Under the pieces are notes generated by a model that made no database searches, was not told the DNA's origin, and worked only from the letters and a program-made list of their open reading frames with translations. A stretch of 64,000 nt of DNA from Streptomyces sp. CNH099 (GTDB lineage: Bacteria; Actinomycetota; Actinomycetes; Streptomycetales; Streptomycetaceae), in assembly GCA_000514715.1 (NCBI GenBank), contig AZWL01000009.1, forward strand, positions 186,186 through 250,185. The letters run 5' to 3'. Position numbers and translations under genes: made by a program. The stretch's first letter is position 1; each line of letters opens with the position of its first letter. This document shows, piece by piece, positions 44,202 through 53,258 of the stretch.

Positions 44202-45359
44202 ATGGAGCGCCGCTCGTTTCTCCGCGCCGTGACCGCAGGCACCGGCGCCGTCGCCGTCACCGGCGGACTCTGGCACGCCGCCGCCACCCCGGCGGCGGCG
44301 GCCGCGGCGGACAGCCCGTACGGCCCGCTGCGGGCCCCCGACGCCCACGGGCTCGCGCTGCCGGAGGGCTTCACCGGCCGCGTCGTCGCCCGCTCCATCC
44401 GCCCCGTCGGCGGCATCACCTGGCACGGCGCCCCGGACGGCGGCGCGTGCTTCGCCGACGGCGACGGCTGGATCTACGTCTCCAACTCCGAACTGCCGCT
44501 GATCGGCGGCGCCTCCGCGATCCGCTTCGGCCCGGACGGATCGGTGACCGCGGCCCGCCGGATCCTGACCGGCACCAACCTCAACTGCGCGGGCGGGGCG
44601 ACCCCGTGGCACACGTGGCTGTCCTGCGAGGAGACGTACCGCGGCAGGGTGTACGAGACGGACCCGTACGGCAACCGCTCGGCGTCCTCGTACGCCGCGA
44701 TGGGCCGCTTCAAGCACGAGGCGGCGGCGTGCGACACCGACCGCCGGGTCGTCTACCTCACGGAGGACGAGGACGACGGCTGCTTCTACCGCTTCACGCC
44801 CGCCGCGTGGGGCACGTGGGGCGCGCTGTCCGAGGGCCGCCTCGACGTGCTGTGCGACGCCGGCGGCGGTGCGGTCGCGTGGCGGGAGGTGCCGGACCCG
44901 GACGCGCCGTGGCCGTGGGAGCAGACGCGGACGCAGGTCGACGAGGCGCTGCACTTCGACGGCGGCGAGGGCTGCTACTACTCGCCGCAGGCGGGCGTCT
45001 GCTACTTCACGACGAAGGGCGACAACCGGGTGTGGGCCTACGACGCGGGCGCGAACACCCTCGCCGTGGTCTACGACGCGGACGAGCCGCTGGGCACCGT
45101 CGACAACATCACCGGCCGGGCCGGCGGAGACCTGTACGTCGCCGAGGACGGCGGCAACATGGAGATCAACATCATCACCCCGACGGGCACGGTCGCCCCG
45201 GTGGTCCGGGTCGACGGCCACCCGGAGTCGGAGATCACGGGCCCGGCGTTCTCGCCGGACGGCTCGCGGCTGTACTTCTCGTCGCAGCGCGGCGAGAGCG
45301 GCTTCGCGGCAGGCACGGACGGCGTCACGTACGAGATCCACGGCCCGTTCCGCGCGTAG
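44202..45359 (+). CDS. Tat-exported PhoX-like (DUF839) phosphatase family protein
   Basis: The 385-residue protein has a twin-arginine signal (MERRSFLRAVTAGTGAVAV, then an AAAA cleavage region near residue 35). The rest is a DUF839/PhoX-like beta-propeller: GWIYVSNSELP, GGATPWHTWLSCEETY, GRFKHEAAACDTDRRVVYLT, EDEDDGCFYRF, FDGGEGCYYSP and the C-terminal ITGPAFSPDGSRLYFSSQRG. The PhoX family binds calcium and iron in a propeller centre and releases phosphate from esters. Here the length is shorter than typical PhoX (about 600), so enzymatic activity is uncertain. ATG 44202 has GGGAGGA about 8 nt upstream. A GTTCACC core (44101-44107) lies about 100 nt upstream. Confidence 0.82.
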   Translation: MERRSFLRAVTAGTGAVAVTGGLWHAAATPAAAAAADSPYGPLRAPDAHGLALPEGFTGRVVARSIRPVGGITWHGAPDGGACFADGDGWIYVSNSELPLIGGASAIRFGPDGSVTAARRILTGTNLNCAGGATPWHTWLSCEETYRGRVYETDPYGNRSASSYAAMGRFKHEAAACDTDRRVVYLTEDEDDGCFYRFTPAAWGTWGALSEGRLDVLCDAGGGAVAWREVPDPDAPWPWEQTRTQVDEALHFDGGEGCYYSPQAGVCYFTTKGDNRVWAYDAGANTLAVVYDADEPLGTVDNITGRAGGDLYVAEDGGNMEINIITPTGTVAPVVRVDGHPESEITGPAFSPDGSRLYFSSQRGESGFAAGTDGVTYEIHGPFRA

Positions 45360-45467
45360 CAGCCCCGTGGGGTCCAGGGCCGCAGCCCTCGTGGGGGTGG
45401 GCTCGATGGGGTGAGGTTGCGGGGGTTTCGGTGCGGGGTGTGCTCTCCTCCGGCATCATCCCGCCGC

Positions 45468-46076
45468 ATGGATGCCGTGCGCGTGGCGCTGCTGCGGGAA
45501 GTGCTGGCCGGGACCGAGTGGCCCGCCGCGGCGCGGCGGTTCGCCGGGGTGCTGCGGGGGGCCGTCGAGGCGCGGGGCGGAGGGCTGCTGCTCGTGGGTA
45601 CGGAGACGTACGAGCCGTGGCACCTGGCCGCCCACCTCGACGACGAGGCGGCCTGGTCCGGGCTGCCGGCCCTCTCCCCCACCCTCGTACGCCACCGGGT
45701 GCCGCCCGCCGGCCCCGCCCACCTCGGCGTCGGGCTGGGCCGGCTGGAGGCCGCCGGGCGCGGCGAGACCCTCCTCGTCGTCGCGCCCGACGAGCCGGGC
45801 GGCGCGCTGCTGGAGCGCGTCGGCGACGCCCGCCGCGCCGGGGCCGCGGTGCTCACGCTGGACGGCGGCTCCGCGGAGCTGCCGGGGCTCGCGCACGACC
45901 GGCTGACGGTGCCCGGCGAGAGCGGGGACATCGATCTGGAGACCGTGCAGCACCTGGTCAGCGCCGCGGCCGGCGAGAACGGCGCGCCGGCCGCCGCCTC
46001 CGCCCGCTCCGGGTTCCGGGACCGGCTGGCGCGCCTGGCCGAGCTGCTGTCGTCCCCGCCGCCGCCCCGCTGGTAG
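45468..46076 (+). CDS. Conserved actinobacterial protein, function unknown
   Basis: The 202-residue soluble protein has no signal or membrane helix. Central repeats of GxGL and VVAPDEPGGALLERVGDARR with AVLTLDGGSAELPGLAHDRL suggest an alpha/beta Rossmann-like domain, possibly SIS-like. The C-terminus is a charged helix (SGFRDRLARLAELL). ATG 45468 has no clear ribosome site. It sits between the PhoX-like gene and an MFS gene in the same direction. I cannot assign a family with confidence. Confidence 0.6.
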   Translation: MDAVRVALLREVLAGTEWPAAARRFAGVLRGAVEARGGGLLLVGTETYEPWHLAAHLDDEAAWSGLPALSPTLVRHRVPPAGPAHLGVGLGRLEAAGRGETLLVVAPDEPGGALLERVGDARRAGAAVLTLDGGSAELPGLAHDRLTVPGESGDIDLETVQHLVSAAAGENGAPAAASARSGFRDRLARLAELLSSPPPPRW

Positions 46077-46134
46077 CCCACCCGCCGGTAAATCCGTTGC
46101 GGCACCCGGCGCGCCCACCCGACGATGATCCCTC

Positions 46135-47484
46135 GTGACCAACCGTTCCCGCGCCTACCGCGATCTGCTCCCCGACCTCGCCCCGTGGCACGCCTCGCGT
46201 GACTTCCGGCTCATGTGGGTCGCCGGTCTGATCACCTCCTTCGGCAGCTTCCTGACGTTCGTCGCACTGCCGGTGCAGGTGAAGGAGCTGACCGGCTCGG
46301 CGCTCGCGGTCGGCGCCATCGGCACCGTGGAGCTGGTCCCGCTCATCGTCTTCGGCCTCTACGGCGGCGCGCTCGCCGACGCCGTGGACAAGCGGAAGCT
46401 GATCCTCTACAGCGAGGCCGGCCTCGGCCTGGCCTGTGCCGTGCTGCTGGTCAACAGCCTGCTGCCGGATCCGATGCTCTGGCCGCTGTACGTCGTCGCC
46501 GCGTTCACCAGCGCGCTGACCGGCATCCAGCGTCCGGCCCTCGACTCGATCGTCCCGCGCATCGTGCCGCACGAGCACCTGCCGGCCGCCGCCGCGCTGA
46601 ACTCCCTGCGCTGGCAGATCGGCGGCATCGCCGGCCCGGCGCTCGCCGGGTTCATCGTGGCGTACGCCGGGCTGCCCTGGGCGTACGCGCTGGACGCCGG
46701 GACCTTCGTCGTCTCCGTCGGGCTGGCGCTGCTGCTCGCCCCCTCCCCCGCCGCGCGCGAGGCGGTGGCGCCGAGCCTGCGCGCGATCGCGGAGGGCGCG
46801 CGCTACGCCTGGAACCGCAAGGAGTTGCTGGGGACGTACGCCATCGACCTCACGGCGATGTTCTTCGCCTTCCCGCTCGCGCTCTTCCCGTTCCTCGCGG
46901 ACGACCTGGACGCGCCGTGGGCGCTGGGGCTGATGTACGCGGCGCTGCCCGCCGGTTCGCTGCTGGTGAGCGCGACGAGCGGGTGGACCCGGCGGGTGCA
47001 CCGGCACGGCCGGGCGGTGATGCTGTCGGCGGCCGGCTGGGGGCTGGCGATCGCGGCGGCGGGGGTGATGCCGAACGCGTGGGCGGTGCTGCTGGTGCTC
47101 ACGGTGGCGGGCGGGTTCGACATGGTGAGCGGGGTGTTCCGGTCGGCGATGTGGAACCAGACCATCCCCGACGAGCTGCGCGGCCGGCTCGCGGGCATCG
47201 AGCTGCTGTCGTACTCGGTCGGCCCGGTGTCCGGGCAGTTCCGCTCCGGCGGGGTGGCGGCGCTGACGAGCGTGCGGACGTCGGTCTGGTCGGGCGGGCT
47301 GATGTGCGTGGGGGCGGTGGTGCTGCTGGCGGCGTGCCTGCCGAAGCTGATGACGTACGACGCGCGCACGAACGAGCACGCGGTACGGGAACGGGAGCGC
47401 CGCGCCGCCGCGGCGGCGGGGAGTGCGGCGGGGCCGGCCGCGGGCGGCCCGGACGCGGCACCGGCGCCGGACCCGGCGACGTGA
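46135..47484 (+). CDS. MFS transporter, DHA3/EntS-like
   Basis: The 449-residue membrane protein has about 12 helices. It starts ASRDFRLMWVAGLITSFGSF, has the family loop YGGALADAVDKRKLILYSEA, and then SIVPRIVPHEHLPAAAALNS. These are hallmarks of the MFS_3/enterobactin exporter-like group, which exports siderophores or drugs. The C-terminal 45 residues are a disordered Ala/Gly/Pro tail. GTG 46135 has no strong ribosome site. It starts 58 bp after the previous gene. Substrate is unknown; there is no siderophore gene nearby. Confidence 0.88.
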   Translation: MTNRSRAYRDLLPDLAPWHASRDFRLMWVAGLITSFGSFLTFVALPVQVKELTGSALAVGAIGTVELVPLIVFGLYGGALADAVDKRKLILYSEAGLGLACAVLLVNSLLPDPMLWPLYVVAAFTSALTGIQRPALDSIVPRIVPHEHLPAAAALNSLRWQIGGIAGPALAGFIVAYAGLPWAYALDAGTFVVSVGLALLLAPSPAAREAVAPSLRAIAEGARYAWNRKELLGTYAIDLTAMFFAFPLALFPFLADDLDAPWALGLMYAALPAGSLLVSATSGWTRRVHRHGRAVMLSAAGWGLAIAAAGVMPNAWAVLLVLTVAGGFDMVSGVFRSAMWNQTIPDELRGRLAGIELLSYSVGPVSGQFRSGGVAALTSVRTSVWSGGLMCVGAVVLLAACLPKLMTYDARTNEHAVRERERRAAAAAGSAAGPAAGGPDAAPAPDPAT

Positions 47485-47545
47485 CCGCGCGGGCCGCTGC
47501 CCCGCCCCGCGGGCCCGCCCCGCGGCCCCGTACCGCGTCGGACGC

Positions 47546-47779
47546 TCAGCGTCCCGGGCCGCCCGCGTCCCCGCCGTCGTCGTTCCAGCGGCTGTCGTCG
47601 TCCCACTCCTCGTTCCGGGCCTCCGCGGTCTCGATCGCCCGCGCCGCCTCCTCCGGAGTGGCGTACGGCCCGAGGCGGTCGGCGGCCCGGCACTGCGGAC
47701 CCTCCTCGACCCGCCCGTGCTGCAGGCAGTAGTACCACTCGCCGGGCTTACCCGCCGTCTTCTTCCTGAACAGGGCCAT
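47546..47779 (-). CDS. Small conserved acidic protein
   Basis: The 77-residue protein begins MALFRKKTAGKPGEWYYCLQ, then HGRVEEGPQCRAADRLGPYA and TPEEAARAIETAEARNEEWD, and ends in a very acidic Asp/Gly tail. The first 55 residues recall short SPOR-like or WYxC-containing conserved streptomycete proteins. ATG 47779 has GAGGAG 5 nt upstream, a strong start. It is divergent from map. Function is unknown. Confidence 0.75.
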   Translation of the reverse strand: MALFRKKTAGKPGEWYYCLQHGRVEEGPQCRAADRLGPYATPEEAARAIETAEARNEEWDDDSRWNDDGGDAGGPGR

Positions 47780-47867
47780 GTCGCTCCTCACCGGCGCCGT
47801 GCCGCGCGGTGTCCGCGCGGTCTGCCGCCGCCCATCGTGCCTGATCCACCACCGTTAGACTCGGACC

Positions 47868-48728
47868 ATGTCTGGCCAGTCGTCGCTGCTCGTGCCCGGA
47901 ACCCTCTCCCCGCGCCGCACCGTTCCCGCCGCCATCGCCCGCCCCGAGTACGTCGGGAAGAAGGGCCCCGCACCGTACACCGGTTCGGAGGTGCAGGACG
48001 CGGAGACGGTCGAGCGGATGCGCGTCGCCGGCCGGATCGCCGCCCGGGCGATGGCCGCCGCGGCGGAGCACATCGCGCCCGGGGTGACGACGGACGAGCT
48101 GGACCGGGTGGCGCACGAGTACCTCTGCGACCACGGCGCATACCCCTCCACCCTCGGCTACCGCGGCTTTCCCAAGTCGCTGTGCTCCTCGGTCAACGAG
48201 GTGATCTGCCACGGCATCCCGGACTCCACGGTGCTGCGCGACGGCGACATCGTGAACCTGGACGTCACGGCGTTCATCGGCGGCGTGCACGGCGACAACA
48301 ACGCCACGTACCTCGTGGGCGACGTCGACGAGGCCTCGCGGCTGCTGGTCGAGCGCACCCGGGAGGCGCTGAACCGGGCGATCAAGGCGGTCCGCCCGGG
48401 CCGGCAGGTGAACGTGATCGGGCGGGTCATCCAGTCGTACGCCAAGCGCTTCGGCTACGGCGTCGTCCGGGACTTCACCGGCCACGGCGTCCACACCGCC
48501 TTCCACTCCGGCCTGGTCATCCCGCACGTGGACGATCCGCACGCCACCACGGTGATGCGGCCGGGGATGACGTTCACCATCGAGCCGATGCTGACGCTCG
48601 GGACGTACGAGTACGACAAGTGGGACGACGGCTGGACGGTGGTGACCAGGGACCGCAGCCGCACGGCGCAGTTCGAGCACACGCTGGTGGTGACGGAGTC
48701 GGGCGCGGAGATCCTGACCCTGCCGTGA
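47868..48728 (+). CDS. map: Methionine aminopeptidase, type I
   Basis: This enzyme removes the N-terminal Met from nascent proteins. The 286-residue protein has all metal ligands of the pita-bread fold: Asp in NLDVTAF, Asp in [10 protein letters not shown], His in [10 protein letters not shown], Glu in [10 protein letters not shown] and Glu in AQFEHTLVV. An N-terminal extension of about 45 residues ([19 protein letters not shown]) is typical of actinobacterial MetAP. There is no ribosome site. TAGACT at 47856-47861 ends 6 nt before ATG 47868, so the message may be leaderless. Transcribed alone. Confidence 0.97.
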   Translation: MSGQSSLLVPGTLSPRRTVPAAIARPEYVGKKGPAPYTGSEVQDAETVERMRVAGRIAARAMAAAAEHIAPGVTTDELDRVAHEYLCDHGAYPSTLGYRGFPKSLCSSVNEVICHGIPDSTVLRDGDIVNLDVTAFIGGVHGDNNATYLVGDVDEASRLLVERTREALNRAIKAVRPGRQVNVIGRVIQSYAKRFGYGVVRDFTGHGVHTAFHSGLVIPHVDDPHATTVMRPGMTFTIEPMLTLGTYEYDKWDDGWTVVTRDRSRTAQFEHTLVVTESGAEILTLP

Positions 48729-48769
48729 GCGCGCCGCCGGGGTGATGCCGACACGGCGTCGGAAAACCA

Positions 48770-48799
48770 TTGACTTAGGTAAGCCTAACCAAAGAGAAT
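48770..48799 (+). promoter_or_regulatory. Promoter with overlapping iron box (DmdR1/IdeR operator) for the heme oxygenase
   Basis: TTGACT (48770-48775) and GAGAAT (48794-48799) form a promoter with an 18-nt spacer. Within it, 48775-48793 matches the actinobacterial iron-box consensus (TTAGGTTAGGCTAACCTAA) at 16 of 19 positions. Binding of an iron-loaded DtxR-family repressor there would block RNA polymerase, so the gene should be on when iron is low. Confidence 0.85.
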
Positions 48800-48838
48800 C
48801 GTCACGCCCACTGCCCCTGCGGTGCCCTGGAGGCCGCC

Positions 48839-49498
48839 TTGGACGCGACGCCGTTCTCCGCCCGGTTGCGTACGGAATCCCACGACCAGCACCACGAGGC
48901 CAACCACTCGTCCTTCATGAGCGACATGCTGGGCGGCGCGCTGGGCATCGGGGCCTACCGGCGCTACACCGAGCAGCTGTGGTTCGTGTACCGCGCCCTG
49001 GAGGGCGGCTGGGGCGGCCTCGCCGCCGACCCGGTCGCCGGCCCCTTCGTGCGGCCCGAACTGGCCCGCGTGCCCGAGTTGGAGCGCGACCTCGACTTCC
49101 TCCACGGCGGCACCGCCTGGCGCGCCGCCGCCGCGCCGCTGGCGGCGACGGCGGCGTACGCCGCCCGCATCGAGGAGTGCGCGCGCGGCTGGCCCGCCGG
49201 GTACGTGGCCCACCACTACACCCGCTACCTCGGCGACCTCTCCGGCGGCCAGGTCGTCCGCGGCACCGCCGAGAAGACCTGGGGCTTCGAGCGCAAGGGC
49301 GACGGCGTCCGCTTCTACGTCTTCGAGCGGGTGCCCAACCCGGCGGCGTACAAGCGCGGTTACCGCCGGCTGCTGGACGAGCTGCCCGTCGACGACCTGG
49401 AGAAGCAGCGGATCATCGAGGAGTGCCACCGGGCCTTCGCGTTCAACGTGGCGGTGTTCGAAGAGCTGGAGGGGGCGGCGGACCCGCTGACCGCCTGA
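48839..49498 (+). CDS. hmuO: Heme oxygenase (biliverdin-producing)
   Basis: HmuO opens heme to biliverdin, carbon monoxide and Fe2+, a way to obtain iron. The 219-residue all-helical protein has the proximal heme His 19 in the block ESHDQHHEANHSSFMSDMLG. The distal helix motif YTRYLGDLSGGQVVR has the family's LGDLSGGQ signature. The start is TTG 48839, supported by GGAGG 6 nt upstream and no better alternative. An iron box overlaps its promoter, so iron starvation probably induces it. The neighbours do not form a heme-uptake operon here. Confidence 0.95.
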   Translation: MDATPFSARLRTESHDQHHEANHSSFMSDMLGGALGIGAYRRYTEQLWFVYRALEGGWGGLAADPVAGPFVRPELARVPELERDLDFLHGGTAWRAAAAPLAATAAYAARIEECARGWPAGYVAHHYTRYLGDLSGGQVVRGTAEKTWGFERKGDGVRFYVFERVPNPAAYKRGYRRLLDELPVDDLEKQRIIEECHRAFAFNVAVFEELEGAADPLTA

Positions 49499-49542
49499 GG
49501 GGTGTTGCCTTCGAGTGCGGTCGAGGGCGCATCCTCGTACCC

Positions 49543-50523
49543 ATGGAGAAGCGCACTCTGGGACGCACGGGTATCGAGGTCAGCGCCCTCGGCTTCGGCT
49601 GCTGGGCGATCGGCGGCGAGTGGTGGGACGCCGACGGCAACCCGCTGGGCTGGGGCAGGGTCGACGACGAGGAGTCGGTACGGGCCGTGCACCGCGCGCT
49701 CGACGGCGGCGTCACCTTCTTCGACACGGCCGACGTCTACGGCACCGGCCACAGCGAGACCGTCCTCGGCCGCGCCCTCGCGGGCCGGCGCGACGAGGTC
49801 GTCATCGCCACCAAGTGGGGCAACACCTTCGACGCCGACCGCCGGACACTGCTCCCCCGCGACCTGACCCCCGACTACGCGCGCCGGGCGCTGACCGCCT
49901 CGCTGCGGCGCCTCGGCACCGACCGCGTCGACCTCTACCAGCTGCACATCGCCGACGCCGAACCCGAGGCCGCGGCGGCGCTGCGCGACGCCTGCGAGGA
50001 CTTCGTGCGCGAGGGCCTGATCCGCGCGTACGCCTGGAGCACCGACGACCCCGACCGTGCCGCGGTCTTCGCCGAGGGCCCGCACTGCGCGGCGGTGCAG
50101 CACCGGCTCAACGTGCTGGAGGACGCCCCGGAGATGCTGGCCCTGTGCGCGCGGTACGGGCTGGCCAGCGTCAACCGCAGCCCGCTGGCCATGGGGCTGC
50201 TCTCCGGCGCGTACGGCACCGGCGCGCGCCCCGGCGCGGGCGACATCCGCACCACGCCGCCGGCGTGGCTGGCGTACTTCGGCGCGGACGGGCAGGTGGC
50301 GCCGGGCTGGCTGCCGCGCATCGAGGCGATCCGCGACGTCCTCACCTCCGGCGGCCGCACCCTGGCGCAGGGCGCGCTGGCGTGGATCTGGGCCCGCAGC
50401 CCGCACACGGTCCCGATCCCCGGCTTCCGCACCGTCGCGCAGGCGGCCCAGAACGCGGGCGCCCTGGCCGCGGGCCCGCTGACGGCGGAGCAGGTGACGG
50501 AGGTCGAGGGTCTGCTGCAGTAG
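49543..50523 (+). CDS. Aldo/keto reductase
   Basis: The 326-residue TIM-barrel oxidoreductase has the AKR tetrad region: Asp and Tyr in FFDTADVYGTGHSE, Lys in VVIATKWGN and His in YQLHIAD. The N-terminal TLGRTGIEVSALGFGCWAIG and C-terminal VPIPGFRTVAQAAQN bind NADPH. It reduces a carbonyl compound not identifiable from sequence. ATG 49543 has no ribosome site, and CATCCT (49530-49535) ends 7 nt upstream, again suggesting a leaderless message. It starts 44 bp after hmuO. Confidence 0.9.
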   Translation: MEKRTLGRTGIEVSALGFGCWAIGGEWWDADGNPLGWGRVDDEESVRAVHRALDGGVTFFDTADVYGTGHSETVLGRALAGRRDEVVIATKWGNTFDADRRTLLPRDLTPDYARRALTASLRRLGTDRVDLYQLHIADAEPEAAAALRDACEDFVREGLIRAYAWSTDDPDRAAVFAEGPHCAAVQHRLNVLEDAPEMLALCARYGLASVNRSPLAMGLLSGAYGTGARPGAGDIRTTPPAWLAYFGADGQVAPGWLPRIEAIRDVLTSGGRTLAQGALAWIWARSPHTVPIPGFRTVAQAAQNAGALAAGPLTAEQVTEVEGLLQ

Positions 50524-50628
50524 CGCTGCGGAGGGACCGCGGGGGCGCGACCGGCCACCACCCCACCCGGGGCGCCGGGCGCGCCCGCCCGGGCCGCCGG
50601 GCGCGCCCGAACCGACCCCGGCACCCCG

Positions 50629-51657
50629 CTACGGCCCGCCCGGCGCGAGCCCCGTCGACTCGCGCAGCGCCAGGTCGTACCCCGCCAGCACCGTCGTCGG
50701 CGGCGCCTCCGCCGGGCCCTCTATCCGCGCCAGCAGCGCCTTCACCGCCAGCCGGGCCAGCTCCTGCTTGTCCGGCGCCACGCTGGTCAGCGACGGCACC
50801 ATGTACCGCGCCTCCTGGATGTCGTCGAAGCCGACGACCGCCAGGTCCTCCGGGATCGCCAGCCCCTCGTCGTGCGCGACGCGCATCGCGCCCGACGCCA
50901 GCATGTCGGTGAAGCAGAAGACCGCGTCCGGCGGCTGGGGCAGCGCCCGCAGCTCCCGCATCGCCGCCGCGCCGTCCGCGCGCGTGTACGCGCCCACGGC
51001 GGGCGCCAGCACCGGGTCGTACGCGAGCCCGGCCTCGGCCAGCGCCTCGCGGTGGCCCTGCATGCGCTGCTGGGCGGTGGCGTGCGGCGGTTCGTCGTGC
51101 TGCCAGCCGATGACGCCGATGCGGCGGCGGCCGAGGCCGACGAGGTGCCGGGTGGCGTCGCGGGCGGCGGCCACGTTGTCGATGAGCACGTGGTCGGCGG
51201 GGACCTCGTAGTCCCGCTCGCCCAGCAGCACGAGGGGGACGCGGCGTTCGCGGGCGGCCAGCGCCGTCTGGTCCAGGCCGAGAGGGCTGAGGAGCACGCC
51301 GTCGATGAGGGGGTCGCTGAGGCCGCAGGCGATGCGCAGCTCCTCGGCCGGGTCGCCGTCGGTCACCTCGATGAGGACGGTCTGCCCGCTCTCCTTGGCG
51401 GCGGCGATGACGCAGGTGGCCAGCTCCGCGAAGTAGGGCGCGACGAGTTCGGGGACGGCCAGGGCGATGACGCCGCTGCGGCCGGTGCGCAGGTGGCGGG
51501 CGGAGGGGTGCGGGCGGTAGCCGAGTTCGTCGATGGCGCGCAGGACGCGCTCGCGGGTCGGCCCGGCGACGCGCGCGGCGCCGCGGACGACGTTCGAGAC
51601 GGTCTTGATGGAGACACCGGCGCGTTCTGCGACGTCCTTGAGGCGGGCCCCGGACAC
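50629..51657 (-). CDS. LacI-family repressor of the arabinoside operon
   Basis: The 342-residue protein has the LacI HTH (LKDVAERAGVSIKTVSNVVR, residues 5-24), the hinge LRTGRSGVIALAVPEL and a periplasmic-binding-protein-like sugar domain (LIDGVLLSPLGLDQTA, ADHVLIDNVAAARDATRHL, VFCFTDMLASGAMR, AVVGFDDIQEARYM). It should bind the palindromic operators at 51744-51779 and release them on binding arabinose or an arabino-oligosaccharide. GTG 51657 has GGAGGAA 3 nt upstream. It is divergent from the binding protein gene and probably also regulates itself. Confidence 0.93.
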   Translation of the reverse strand: MSGARLKDVAERAGVSIKTVSNVVRGAARVAGPTRERVLRAIDELGYRPHPSARHLRTGRSGVIALAVPELVAPYFAELATCVIAAAKESGQTVLIEVTDGDPAEELRIACGLSDPLIDGVLLSPLGLDQTALAARERRVPLVLLGERDYEVPADHVLIDNVAAARDATRHLVGLGRRRIGVIGWQHDEPPHATAQQRMQGHREALAEAGLAYDPVLAPAVGAYTRADGAAAMRELRALPQPPDAVFCFTDMLASGAMRVAHDEGLAIPEDLAVVGFDDIQEARYMVPSLTSVAPDKQELARLAVKALLARIEGPAEAPPTTVLAGYDLALRESTGLAPGGP

Positions 51658-51743
51658 GGCTTCCTCCCGATTCCTCCGCGGTTCTGGCTGCGCACACCCT
51701 ACGCCTTCCTGCGCAGGCTGTTGACGCGGTCGGCGCGGCGATA

Positions 51744-51755
51744 TACAACGTTGCA
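51744..51755. promoter_or_regulatory. LacI-type operator, left
   Basis: TACAACGTTGCA is a palindrome with one mismatch around a central CG, the hallmark of LacI-family sites. Its centre lies 24 bp from the right operator. Confidence 0.7.
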
Positions 51756-51767
51756 CCAAGACCAGAT

Positions 51768-51779
51768 TACAACGTTGTA
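51768..51779. promoter_or_regulatory. LacI-type operator, right
   Basis: TACAACGTTGTA is a perfect 12-bp palindrome with a central CG. It overlaps the likely -10 region of the operon promoter (TTGCAC at 51751-51756, TTGTAT at 51775-51780, 18-nt spacer). Repressor binding would block transcription. Confidence 0.8.
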
Positions 51780-51806
51780 TAAGCGCCGCGGAAAGGGACA
51801 TCCGCC

Positions 51807-53222
51807 ATGCTCCGACGCCTCACCTCCCCCGGCCGAGCGGCCCCCGGCCCCGCCCCGGGCACCGCCCCCGGCGCCCCGGGAGACCCGGCCGCCCCCTCCC
51901 GCCGCGCCCTGCTGCGGGGCGGCGCCGGCCTCGCCGCCGGCGCCGCCGCCACCGCGGCGCTCAGCGGCTGCGGCTCGACCATCGCCCAGGGCTTCACCGG
52001 CGGCGAACCCCCCGCGGACCGGCTGAACTTCTGGAACCCGTTCACCGGCGGCGACGGCGCACGCATGGTCGCCATGCAGCAGGAGTACGAGAAGGCGCAC
52101 CCGGAGAACTCCCTGCGGGCCACCACCTTCGTCTGGGGCAACCCGTACTACACCAAGCTCAGCCTCGCCACGGTCGGCGACCGACCCCCGCACGTCGCCG
52201 TCGCGCACCTGTCGAAGCTGCCGGTGCTCGCCCGGGCCGGGCTGCTCACCGAGCTGCCCGGCGACGCGCTGGCCGGGCAGGGCATGACGCCGGAGAAGTT
52301 CGACGCCAAGCCGTGGCGCAAGTCCCACGTCGACGACCGGCTCTACGGCGTCCCCCTCGACACCCACCCCTTCGTCCTGTACTTCCGCACCGACATCGCC
52401 GAGCAGGCCGGCCTGCTCGACGGCGGCGAACTCGCCGGCATCGACGGCCCCGACGAGTTCGCGGCCGCGCTGCGCGCGGCGAAGGAGGTCACCGGCGCGT
52501 TCGGCGGCTCGGTCGCCTCCATCAAGGACTCGGCCACCCAGTTCCGCCTCTTCCTCTCCTTCTACACCCAGCTCGGCGGCCGGCCGCTGGTCGCCGACGC
52601 CGGCGCCACCGTGACCGTCGACCTCGACGCCGCCGAGGAGGCGCTCGCGTACATCCGGCGGCTCGGCGAGGAGAAGCTGATCCCCACCGGGGCCGACGGG
52701 CAGGCCGCCATCACCATGCTCACCACCGGCCAGGCCGGGTTCCTCATGGACGGCGTCTGGCAGATCGTCGCCGTGCTGGACTCGAAGGTGGAGTTCGACA
52801 TGCGGCCGCTGCCGCGGATCTTCTCCGACGCCCCCTACGCCTGCTTCGCCGACAGCCACGCCCTGGTGCTGCCCCGGCAGCCGAAGCGGGACGACGCCCG
52901 CGTCGACCTGTCGCTGGAGTTCGCCGCCTCCCTGCTCGACTCCAGCAGGCTGTGGGCCGAGGGCGGCCACATCCCCGCCTGGCTGCCGACCCAGCGCTCG
53001 GCCGCGTACCGGGAGCTGACGCCCCAGTCCCACTACACCGAGGCCGCCGAGGGCGCCGCGTACGACCCCGTCGCCTGGTACGGCGGCGCCGGTAGCAACC
53101 TGCAGATAAACGTGGGCGACGCGGTGACCGCCGCGCTCACCGGCCGGTCGAGCCCGCGGGCCGCCGCGGAACGGGTCCGCAGCGAACTGCGCACGCTCGC
53201 GGACGTCGAGTCCCCGATCTGA
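51807..53222 (+). CDS. Sugar ABC transporter substrate-binding lipoprotein
   Basis: The 471-residue protein is exported with a twin-arginine-like start (PSRRALLRGGAGLAAG) and a lipobox (LSGCGS, Cys about 55) for membrane anchoring. The mature part is a family 1 sugar-binding fold: LNFWNPFTGGDGARMVAMQQ, VPLDTHPFVLYFRTDIAEQA, TTGQAGFLMDGVWQI and PRIFSDAPYACFADSHALVL. It should capture arabinose-containing oligosaccharides for the two permeases. ATG 51807 has GAAAGGGA about 9 nt upstream. First gene of the operon controlled by the two operators. Confidence 0.93.
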   Translation: MLRRLTSPGRAAPGPAPGTAPGAPGDPAAPSRRALLRGGAGLAAGAAATAALSGCGSTIAQGFTGGEPPADRLNFWNPFTGGDGARMVAMQQEYEKAHPENSLRATTFVWGNPYYTKLSLATVGDRPPHVAVAHLSKLPVLARAGLLTELPGDALAGQGMTPEKFDAKPWRKSHVDDRLYGVPLDTHPFVLYFRTDIAEQAGLLDGGELAGIDGPDEFAAALRAAKEVTGAFGGSVASIKDSATQFRLFLSFYTQLGGRPLVADAGATVTVDLDAAEEALAYIRRLGEEKLIPTGADGQAAITMLTTGQAGFLMDGVWQIVAVLDSKVEFDMRPLPRIFSDAPYACFADSHALVLPRQPKRDDARVDLSLEFAASLLDSSRLWAEGGHIPAWLPTQRSAAYRELTPQSHYTEAAEGAAYDPVAWYGGAGSNLQINVGDAVTAALTGRSSPRAAAERVRSELRTLADVESPI

Positions 53223-53258
53223 CCCGCCGCCGACACCCCGCAAACGAAAGGCATCCCC

